From positions 186,001 through 250,000 of the forward strand of contig NZ_JAPAAF010000003.1 in assembly GCF_025907915.1 (NCBI RefSeq): a DNA stretch of 64,000 nt, written 5' to 3'. The DNA comes from Gaoshiqia sediminis (GTDB taxonomy: Bacteria; Bacteroidota; Bacteroidia; Bacteroidales; Prolixibacteraceae). Positions 57,473 to 64,000 of the stretch are shown here, piece after piece. The notes below the pieces were generated by a model. The model searched no databases. It had not been told where the DNA came from and saw nothing but the letters and a program-made list of their open reading frames with translations. The translations under genes were made by a program, and so were the position numbers. How positions within the stretch are numbered: the first letter of the stretch is position 1; each line of letters begins with the position of its first letter.

Positions 57473-58876
57473 TTACTGGCCGTCGCCGGTAAACATCACT
57501 TTAATGGTTTTCAGGATGATGATAAAGTCCAGTTTAAGCGACCATTGGTCGATGTATTGAGTATCCAAACGCACCCAATCCTCGAAACCAATCCGGTTGC
57601 GGCCCGAAACCTGCCAGATGCAGGTGATGCCCGGTTTCATACTCAGGCGGCGTGTTTGCCAGCGTTGGTAATGGCTCACCTCCGAAGGGATGGGCGGACG
57701 CGGGCCCACCACCGACATGTCGCCCTGAAGAACGTTGATGAACTGCGGAAACTCGTCGAGTGAGGTCTTGCGCAGGAAATGGCCGATCTTCGTGATCCGC
57801 GGGTCCGACTTAATTTTAAACACCGGACCGCTTTGCTCGTTTTGTCCGAGCAATCCGGCTTTCAGCTCCTCGGCGTTGGTCACCATCGTCCTAAATTTCA
57901 AACACTTGAAGCGGCGACCATTTAGCCCCACACGTTCCTGATGGAAAAATACCGGGCCGCCATCGTCCAATTTTATCAGAAAGGCGATAATGAGCAACAG
58001 CGGGAAAAATATGAACAGCACCAGGGATGAAAAACCGATGTCGAACATACGTTTTATTTTCAGGGCCAGGTAATCTTCGGGCGTATTCCTGAAAATAAGA
58101 AAAGGAATATTGTTGAAGTAGGTAAAGGTGGATTTCATTTTCTTCGACTGTACCAGGCCCGGTTTCAGCCGGAACACCACGCCCACTTCGGCACATAGCT
58201 CAACCAACTCGTTAATCTTGTTGTAGTCCAATTGGCTTTTGCAATAAATAACCTCGTCGATAATACTGTTATTCAATACACGTCCCACATCCAAATCGTC
58301 GGGCAACATGATAATTTCGTCACCAAAAGCCGCGCGGACCTCCTCGTTTGAGCTGACAATACCACGAACCCGGTACCCCCAGTCCTTCGTTTCTATCAGA
58401 TCATGAATAAACTCAATCGAGGTATCATCGGCAATAACCAGCAGTTGACGGGTGTTAAAGCCCTGCCTTCGGAGAAACTTCATCGCCCGGAACGAAAGGA
58501 TCTTCACCGAGAATAAAATGATCAGGTCGATTACAGCGAACAAAGCGATGACAGGAGCGGTCACCCGGTCGGCTTCCAACAGGAACGAGATAAGGGACAG
58601 CATGACGGCGCCCAGACCAATATATTTCAAATACCTGAAAAACAGGTCGGAATACTTATGGTCGCGGCTTAACCAGTTTAACCCGCCATATTCAATCAGC
58701 ATCCACCAAATGAAGACAATGAGTATCAGGAAAAAAAGTACTTCTTTGGATTTTAACAAATGTTCGAGCTTGGGATAATGATAAATGCCGCAAGCCATCG
58801 CATACGCACCGATCGTTAAGGCGGTTTGTACAATCTGGCTGATACGGGCAATTACATGTTCACGTTCTTTCAGCAT
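57473..58876 (-). CDS. Undecaprenyl-phosphate sugar phosphotransferase (WbaP/WcaJ type)
   Basis: Integral membrane enzyme of 467 residues that starts exopolysaccharide repeat units by moving a sugar-1-phosphate to undecaprenyl phosphate. The N-terminal part has about four membrane segments (about 10-110). A nucleotide-binding-like domain follows (about 130-250). The C-terminal catalytic domain (about 275-467) shows KRMFDIGFSSLVLFIFFP, KCLKFRTMV, SDPRITKIGHFLRKTSLDEF, GDMSVVGPRP, KPGITCIWQVSGR and the final DFIIILKTIKVMF. All are family signatures. It has a strong promoter match and a hairpin motif upstream. The sugar is not predictable. Confidence 0.95.
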   Translation of the reverse strand: MLKEREHVIARISQIVQTALTIGAYAMACGIYHYPKLEHLLKSKEVLFFLILIVFIWWMLIEYGGLNWLSRDHKYSDLFFRYLKYIGLGAVMLSLISFLLEADRVTAPVIALFAVIDLIILFSVKILSFRAMKFLRRQGFNTRQLLVIADDTSIEFIHDLIETKDWGYRVRGIVSSNEEVRAAFGDEIIMLPDDLDVGRVLNNSIIDEVIYCKSQLDYNKINELVELCAEVGVVFRLKPGLVQSKKMKSTFTYFNNIPFLIFRNTPEDYLALKIKRMFDIGFSSLVLFIFFPLLLIIAFLIKLDDGGPVFFHQERVGLNGRRFKCLKFRTMVTNAEELKAGLLGQNEQSGPVFKIKSDPRITKIGHFLRKTSLDEFPQFINVLQGDMSVVGPRPPIPSEVSHYQRWQTRRLSMKPGITCIWQVSGRNRIGFEDWVRLDTQYIDQWSLKLDFIIILKTIKVMFTGDGQ

Positions 58877-59036
58877 GTCCTGTCATTTTATAGGTTACGA
58901 ATCGAATCACCGTCAATCAATTAAGCTTTGATTTACTGCATTTTACCAATCATTGTGATTGAATTTCCTACCCTTTCCTGCCTCGATTTCCCGGCATCAG
59001 TCCTGTTTAGCGTCCATCTTTATGCAGTTTCATGAT

Positions 59037-59067
59037 CAAAATTAGGCAATACCCCGCCGGAAGTCAA
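59037..59067 (-). promoter_or_regulatory. Bacteroidota-type promoter for the WbaP-like gene
   Basis: On the minus strand, TTG (59067-59065), a 20-bp spacer and TAATTTTG (59044-59037) match the consensus. It predicts a leader of about 155 bases. Confidence 0.7.
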
Positions 59068-59068
59068 T

Positions 59069-59109
59069 GGGTGAATTCCCCCACCCGGTTTTCACCCTAT
59101 TTCGGTGAA
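59069..59109. promoter_or_regulatory. Hairpin motif next to the exopolysaccharide promoter
   Basis: GGGTGAA (59069-59075) pairs with TTCACCC (59091-59097), and the same TTCACC can instead pair with GGTGAA (59104-59109). ACCCGGTTTTCACCC is shared exactly with 61842-61856. It touches the -33 box, the place for an activator site. Confidence 0.65.
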
Positions 59110-59532
59110 ATTTAAATTGGACGGCGATATTAGGATTACAATGATCCGAAATATTGGGCACTAAGGCCTATAACCAAATCTGTTGCTGCGTTATCAATAA
59201 AATTGCAGCTGTATCGGCTACCGGGGATGCTAAACAGACGGTTATGGAAAACCACTCTGTCAATTCTGAGATAAATAGGTTAAACAGCCTGTTGTTTATT
59301 ATACTTTATTGAAGTAAATTTAGATATGATGGGCATTTGTAACACTTGCATATCAGCGTTCAAGTCAATTTTAATGAATGAAAGGTACTGGCCAGGATGT
59401 TCATACAGCTGGTACTGCAGGTCCCCGAGGGTAAATCCCTTGATTCTCCCGTTACAACTGGATGAAGGATTTTGTCTTCAATTTCAGGATTCTTTCAACA
59501 AATTCAAACATTTGACAATTTTCTAAAAGCAA

Positions 59533-61143
59533 ATGAAGAAATTATCTCTCCCATTGGTAATAATCGTTGTAGGGATTATTGCCGCAGGCATTCCCTTTCT
59601 TTTTTCCGGATCGAATAAGGCCAGCCTCGACATCAGCATAAACAGCATACCGCTAATTATGCCTGCTGCACATAAGGTTTATGCAAACCCGGATGCTCTT
59701 AACGGGCAATACCACCTTTTCAAAGCGAAGATTACCAACACAGGTAAAAAAACCCTCGAAAATGTAGTGGTTAAATATCAGGTTCCGGGTCATATTGAAT
59801 GGACGGAGATATCTACTACCGGAATTATGATTCCGGGACAAACCATCGTGGCAGTATGTTATCCGGTTTTTAATCCATCGGTTACCTCTAAAACCACGGA
59901 ATCGGTTGAACGTGCCAATGTGACGGTTGAATGGGAAGGTGCTGATCACAGGGATATCATTGAGGAATCTTTTACTTTCAAAATGCTCAGCCGGAATGAT
60001 TTTGCATACACATGTATTCCTTCGGATGAAATTTTAGGCTGGGGCGATGTTTACGATAACGACCCTCTTCTTCCCTGCTTTGTTACGCCTAACGATCCCA
60101 TTGTTAAATATTATACTCAAATCGTTCAAGAAAAAGTACTGAAAGGGGAAGCAGCCAGTGTAACAAGGTCGCCCGAGCAAGGTGTACAATTTATGCTGGG
60201 GCTTTACGAAGCGACCCGGATGTCGCATATGGTATATAGCGGAACAAAAGGTATTCCGCAGAACTTGCAGGATGTACAGACATTGATACAGCATGTTCGG
60301 TTGCCACGGGAAGTAATTACCGGCAATACCGGACTTTGCATTGAGCTCAGCGTATTGTATGCAAGCGTGCTGTCCAATGCCGGCCTCGATCCGATTATTT
60401 ACCTTATTCCTGGCCATGCCTATCCGGGTTTCAAAATCGACGGGCAATATTACGCCATTGAAGCCACCGGAATCGGGGGTGAAGGATTAGGGAAGATTTC
60501 GAGCGCCCAAGAAGCTTATAAATTGGGGATGGAACAACTTGATGAATTTATTAAAGCAACTCAGGCCGGAGATCCGCGTTACAGCATTATTGATGTGCAT
60601 CAGCTTAACGCCAGTGGTGTTATCAGTATGAATCTCGATGACAATGATTACCTGAGAAAAAAGGTGGATGAGATCGCAGAAAATTTCACCCCGAAACATC
60701 AGCAAGTCATTCAATATGTGCAACAGCCGGTATCCAATCAGTTGGCTGATGCAAGCCGTTTTCCCGGGCCGCTTTCATTTTTGATCCCAACAGGATGGGT
60801 AACATACCACAACCCGGCTCCTGGCTTTCCGCTACTAATAGCACAGATTACCTCACCCGACATGGTGGCTTCAGTATCGGTCTATAATATCCCGGCAAGT
60901 TCAGCCGAAGAAGCCATGCACCAGCTCAAACAATATTTTTCACAAATGGGCCTCGCGTTGCAATATTCCATCAGCGGCAGTAACGTGCAGGGAACTTCTG
61001 CAAATTATACGACCACTTTCCGGTGGATTGGGAAAATTGCCCCCATGAGCGGCGGTTACCGACTGGTTGCTGTCGGCTCCGACAATCAACTATACAGCCA
61101 GTATACAGGTGTGATAAATTCAGTGTACAACAGCATCAGATAA
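59533..61143 (+). CDS. Membrane-anchored transglutaminase-like protein
   Basis: Protein of 536 residues with an N-terminal membrane anchor (about 6-25, LPLVIIVVGIIAAGIPFLF). An Ig-like domain follows (about 35-150). The transglutaminase-like core (about 185-320) shows the Cys-His-acid order: Cys269 in NTGLCIELSVLYASVL, His295 in IPGHAYPGF and Glu310 in YAIEATGIGG. Such domains act as proteases, peptide cyclases or cross-linkers; here the reaction is unknown. A C-terminal domain (about 400-536) is beta-rich. It lies 5 bp before a small secreted protein and within an exopolysaccharide locus, so a role in the cell surface is likely. Confidence 0.8.
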   Translation: MKKLSLPLVIIVVGIIAAGIPFLFSGSNKASLDISINSIPLIMPAAHKVYANPDALNGQYHLFKAKITNTGKKTLENVVVKYQVPGHIEWTEISTTGIMIPGQTIVAVCYPVFNPSVTSKTTESVERANVTVEWEGADHRDIIEESFTFKMLSRNDFAYTCIPSDEILGWGDVYDNDPLLPCFVTPNDPIVKYYTQIVQEKVLKGEAASVTRSPEQGVQFMLGLYEATRMSHMVYSGTKGIPQNLQDVQTLIQHVRLPREVITGNTGLCIELSVLYASVLSNAGLDPIIYLIPGHAYPGFKIDGQYYAIEATGIGGEGLGKISSAQEAYKLGMEQLDEFIKATQAGDPRYSIIDVHQLNASGVISMNLDDNDYLRKKVDEIAENFTPKHQQVIQYVQQPVSNQLADASRFPGPLSFLIPTGWVTYHNPAPGFPLLIAQITSPDMVASVSVYNIPASSAEEAMHQLKQYFSQMGLALQYSISGSNVQGTSANYTTTFRWIGKIAPMSGGYRLVAVGSDNQLYSQYTGVINSVYNSIR

Positions 61144-61148
61144 CCGTT

Positions 61149-61760
61149 ATGAAAAGAATTATCTTATTTTTTACAGTGTCTCTTCTAAGCTGTGCAATTC
61201 AGGCACAGGCACCTTTAAAACAGAAACTCGAAATGAGTATAGACGAGGTTGGAAACGGCGCAATAAAAGTTTCCATGAGTATGAATGCCAACCAGTGGCA
61301 AGTCTGGCTTCAATCGCTGGGTAATAATCCGGCATTGCTCAAACGCACTATGGAAAAGGAACTTCCTGCCTATTTCCTGGATAATTTCAAGCTCGAAAAG
61401 AATGATATGGACCGGTCGTTTGAGTTCAGTTTTAAAGCTTATGGAATATGCCAGGTTAACAAACGGGGAAAATGGATCGTAAATACCGACCAGAAAAACC
61501 CTGATATAACAAAGCTGACCGACAATAAATACATGATGGTTTGGATGGAACCCCGGAACAACATACAACAAACACAGATTATTGATTTTCCGCCAACTGC
61601 CCGAAATATTGAAATTAACAAGGATGCATTCGGAAAAACACAGTTCGAATTTGATATAAATACACCCAAAGGCAGCTTTCATGCACTTTTCTGGCCCGGG
61701 TTGATTCTGTCAATAACCGGTATTGTCTGGTTGTTCATCCTGCTATTTATATTCAAATAA
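61149..61760 (+). CDS. Hypothetical exported protein with C-terminal membrane segment
   Basis: Protein of about 203 residues from the ATG at 61149, 5 bp after the transglutaminase-like gene; a longer frame from 61023 overlaps that gene and is unlikely. A signal peptide (about 1-19, IILFFTVSLLSCAIQAQA) leads to a body of about 150 residues, and one hydrophobic segment ends the protein (about 182-200, LILSITGIVWLFILLFIF). No known motif is seen. Tight coupling suggests that the two proteins work together. Confidence 0.78.
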   Translation: MKRIILFFTVSLLSCAIQAQAPLKQKLEMSIDEVGNGAIKVSMSMNANQWQVWLQSLGNNPALLKRTMEKELPAYFLDNFKLEKNDMDRSFEFSFKAYGICQVNKRGKWIVNTDQKNPDITKLTDNKYMMVWMEPRNNIQQTQIIDFPPTARNIEINKDAFGKTQFEFDINTPKGSFHALFWPGLILSITGIVWLFILLFIFK

Positions 61761-61823
61761 TAATTTTTGATTGGATTTTGGATCTGCAATAAAAATCCGG
61801 GAAATCAATTAGCATATATTCAA

Positions 61824-61857
61824 GGGGGTGAAATCCCCCCCACCCGGTTTTCACCCC
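61824..61857. repeat. Second copy of the exopolysaccharide hairpin motif
   Basis: GGGGTGAAA (61825-61833) and TTTCACCCC (61849-61857) form a 9-bp stem. The core is identical to 59078-59097, and CAA precedes the motif in both places. Confidence 0.65.
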
Positions 61858-61884
61858 TTAAACGCCTTCTTTGGGGACAAAAAA

Positions 61885-61926
61885 AAGAGATGAACCCAGG
61901 TCAAAACCTGTATTCATCTCTTTTTT
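61885..61926. terminator. Bidirectional terminator between convergent genes
   Basis: AAGAGATGAA (61885-61894) and TTCATCTCTT (61913-61922) form a 10-bp stem with an inner CAGGT/ACCTG hairpin. A-runs on the left and T-runs on the right serve both strands. Confidence 0.85.
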
Positions 61927-61973
61927 CATAACATATGCTGAGGGGCTACTGCCCGCTCAGGGAATGTTTCGGC

Positions 61974-64000
61974 CTAATTTTTCATTAGCGCCTCGTCTTC
62001 AAAGTAAACACCGTTGCTGTGGTAAGCTTTCCGGTAATAACCTCCGTAGCGGTAGGCATAATTGCCGTATTTTTTCGGGTCCACATCGTTCACCACGATA
62101 CCGGCCTTTTTCATCTGTTTCTTCTCAACCAGCTGATTCATCAACTCAATCATCTGGCGATGGCTGTAGCGCTGACGGACCACAAACAAGTTGATGTCGG
62201 TGTGCCGGCTAACCACAGAACCGTCTGTTACCAGGGTCATGGGGGAGTTATCGATGATCACCAGGTCGTAGCGTTTTTTCAGTTCGGCCATCAGCTTGCC
62301 AAATTCTTTGGAGCTAAGCAGCTCGGCCGGGTTGGGTGGAATGGTACCTGCCGCAATGAAGTCCAGGTTAGGCACTTCGGTACGCTGAATGATCTGGTCG
62401 AGGGTATGGTTGCCGATCAGGTAAGTGCTCAGCCCCTCGTTGGATGGAATGCCGAAATAGCGGTGCAGGGTAGGCTTCCGCATATCGGCGCCAATCAGGA
62501 CAGCCTTTTTGTTGTTCATGGCAATCATGGAGGCCAGGTTGGCCGAGATAAAGGTTTTTCCTTCGCCCGGTACCATGGAATGCACCCCAATGACACAGCT
62601 TTCGCAGTCGTAGCTCATATATTCGAGGTTGGTGCGCAACTCGCGGATCGATTCGGCCAGTACCGAACGCGGATGTTTCACCACGGGAATTTCATCATCG
62701 AAAACGTTGTGCATCACATCGGCCAAAATCGGCAGTGAGCTTAACTTTTCCAGCTCGTCGCGCCCCTTGATGGTTTCGTCGAAGTAATCGCGGCCCACGA
62801 TGATGATGAAAGGCAAGGCAAGTCCCAGGATCAAACCGATCATCATATTCAGCGCCGAGCGGGGGCCTTTGCGCACGATGGTGGCCTTGCGCGCCGGATC
62901 GAGCACATCCACATCGGCTATGTTCGAGGCTTTGGTAATTTGCGCTTCAGCACGCTTTTGGAGCAGGAACGTGTATAGTTCATTGTTCAGGTCGAACATC
63001 CGCTTGATATTAATCAGGTCCTGCTCGGTTTTGGGATAATCGCCCAATTGCTCGTTGGTAACAGCAATCTCCTGCTTCACTGCCTCCAGTTCTTTTTTAG
63101 CATTAAAAACCAGGTTGTTCAGGTTTTCATTCAGGCTACGGCGGGTAAACTCCAGTTCGCGGTCAACAAGCTGGTAGCCCGGGTTTTTTTCCTGCAAGCT
63201 GTACGAGAGGGCCTCCTTTTTACTGTATAGCTCGCTCAACCTCACCACCAGGCTGTTTAGCCCGGCATCGGTAATGCCCACCACCGACGGGTAAACCATG
63301 TGCTTCATCCGTTCGGCATTGTCCATATAGTTTTTCAGGTTCTCGTAGTATTCCAGCTGCATCTCGGCCAGTGACCGCTTGGAGTCGAGTTCCACCAGTT
63401 TTTCCACCACCAGCGACGCTTTCTGGCTCAGGTCGAATACTTTGTTGTCGGCCCGGTAGTTGGTCAGGTGGTCGCTGGTTGTTTTCAGCGTATCCACAAT
63501 GGCCAGCATCTGCTGGTCGATAAAGCGGATCGTATTCTCGGAGATCAGGTTTTTCTCTTTCAAGCCATAGCGGATATACACGTCGGCCAACTCATTCAGG
63601 TAGGTGATTTCCCGCTGCGGGTTGTCACCGGTCACATCCAGGCTGATCAGGTCGGCATTTTTGTTCACCCCGGCAATGTTGACCCGTTTCATGTAGTTCA
63701 GGGTCAGATCGTCGTAATCGTTGAACACGAAGTAAAAGTCGCCGTCGTCCGCCTCGCCGTATCTGTTCAGAACGAAATTGAAGTATTCGTTTTCGAACTT
63801 TTCGCCAAACATCCCTTCCTCATCGAAGCTCACTTCAAACGTCTGCCCGTCGATAGTCACTTTCTGGTCGGCCTCCACCCGGTACCGGGAAGAATCGATC
63901 ATCGACACATGCAGGGCCACTTTTTTCATATTCAGCGCCTCCGGTTCAATGATCACCTCGAAAGGCTCACGGCCGAACAGGTCGTAATCGCCAAAAGGCA
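61974..64000 (-). CDS. Wzc-type chain-length determinant/tyrosine kinase, 5' end outside window
   Basis: Membrane kinase of exopolysaccharide export. The frame is open to the right edge, so the N-terminal membrane segment and part of the Wzz domain are missing; about 675 residues remain. Visible in order: periplasmic domain with long coiled coil, second membrane segment (about MMIGLILGLALPFIIIVG), and the BY-kinase domain with Walker A SMVPGEGKTFISANLA, Walker A' VLIGADMRKPTLH and Walker B YDLVIIDNSP. The tail is Tyr-rich (KKYGNYAYRYGGYYRKAYHS), the autophosphorylation cluster. It controls chain length together with export partners outside the window. It ends 48 bp from the bidirectional terminator. 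Confidence 0.95.
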   Translation of the reverse strand, partial: PFGDYDLFGREPFEVIIEPEALNMKKVALHVSMIDSSRYRVEADQKVTIDGQTFEVSFDEEGMFGEKFENEYFNFVLNRYGEADDGDFYFVFNDYDDLTLNYMKRVNIAGVNKNADLISLDVTGDNPQREITYLNELADVYIRYGLKEKNLISENTIRFIDQQMLAIVDTLKTTSDHLTNYRADNKVFDLSQKASLVVEKLVELDSKRSLAEMQLEYYENLKNYMDNAERMKHMVYPSVVGITDAGLNSLVVRLSELYSKKEALSYSLQEKNPGYQLVDRELEFTRRSLNENLNNLVFNAKKELEAVKQEIAVTNEQLGDYPKTEQDLINIKRMFDLNNELYTFLLQKRAEAQITKASNIADVDVLDPARKATIVRKGPRSALNMMIGLILGLALPFIIIVGRDYFDETIKGRDELEKLSSLPILADVMHNVFDDEIPVVKHPRSVLAESIRELRTNLEYMSYDCESCVIGVHSMVPGEGKTFISANLASMIAMNNKKAVLIGADMRKPTLHRYFGIPSNEGLSTYLIGNHTLDQIIQRTEVPNLDFIAAGTIPPNPAELLSSKEFGKLMAELKKRYDLVIIDNSPMTLVTDGSVVSRHTDINLFVVRQRYSHRQMIELMNQLVEKKQMKKAGIVVNDVDPKKYGNYAYRYGGYYRKAYHSNGVYFEDEALMKN

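Larger units (their letters stand above)
58877..59532. other. Divergent intergenic region of the exopolysaccharide locus
   Basis: This 656-bp gap holds a promoter for the transferase, a hairpin motif repeated at 61824-61857, and a CAATCA/TGATTG palindrome (58947-58961). A 66-residue open frame at 59326-59526 has no recognisable features and is not called. Confidence 0.6.

Noticed and set aside
59395-59465. Possible tRNA-like stretch
   Set aside because: No cloverleaf, no TTCGAAT-type loop and no paired acceptor stem could be found.
59326-59526. 66-residue open frame before the transglutaminase-like gene
   Set aside because: Cys-rich but without a known pattern, no clear start context; base composition fits intergenic DNA.

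Overview
The window looks like a chromosomal piece of a polysaccharide-degrading member of the Bacteroidota, probably Bacteroidales/Marinilabiliales-like. This rests on three SusC/SusD pairs with ECF sigma/FecR regulators, many signal-peptide lipoproteins, and promoter matches to the Bacteroidota TTG-N19..21-TAnnTTTG pattern instead of the E. coli pattern. No rRNA, tRNA, CRISPR array or complete insertion sequence was seen. Product calls come from reading motifs by eye; no database search was run.

Region 1 (1-10126, minus strand) is an operon led by a GH78 alpha-L-rhamnosidase. It continues with a beta-propeller glycosidase, a GH2 enzyme, a mandelate-racemase-type enzyme and a second GH2 beta-galactosidase that runs off the left edge. 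Two LacI-family-like operators lie ahead of it. Region 2 (10457-19161, minus) is a PUL: ECF sigma, FecR, SusC, SusD, then, after a terminator, a frameshifted GH29-like fucosidase and an SGNH esterase. Region 3 (19183-27465, minus) is a second PUL: ECF sigma, FecR, SusC, SusD and a GH63-like (alpha/alpha)6 glycosidase. Region 4 (27534-33967, minus) is an operon of GH78 rhamnosidase, sialidase-fold protein, DapA-family aldolase and SSS symporter. It has a good promoter and a perfect 18-bp LacI-type palindrome upstream.

Region 5 (34863-35938) holds a YkgJ-type cysteine-cluster protein and a convergent helical protein of unknown function. Region 6 (36092-53744, plus) is a third PUL aimed at pectin: ECF sigma, FecR, SusC, SusD, a LamG lipoprotein, a PL10-like pectate lyase, a large beta-helix plus putative hydrolase fusion, a pectinesterase-like beta-helix protein and a GH43 enzyme. 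A convergent SGNH acetylesterase with an inserted domain (53919-55865) and a Tat-exported sugar isomerase/epimerase (56365-57225) follow. Region 7 (57473-64000) is the edge of an exopolysaccharide locus: a WbaP/WcaJ-type initiating transferase, a membrane-anchored transglutaminase-like protein with a small partner, and a Wzc-type chain-length/tyrosine kinase cut by the right edge.

Together the enzymes suggest use of a rhamnose-, galactose- and arabinose-bearing pectin such as rhamnogalacturonan side chains. Pectate lyase, esterases and surface binding proteins would open the polymer, the three SusCD systems would import the pieces, and rhamnosidases, galactosidases, fucosidase and arabinofuranosidase would finish them. 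Two regulatory layers are visible: ECF/FecR/STN-SusC trans-envelope signalling for the SusCD modules, and a presumed LacI-family regulator, encoded elsewhere, for the two GH78-led operons. The intergenic regions hold several palindromic elements that deserve attention: a 123-bp nested palindrome at 53754-53876, a 246-bp element with 18-bp terminal inverted repeats at 56035-56280, and a shared hairpin motif next to the exopolysaccharide promoter.
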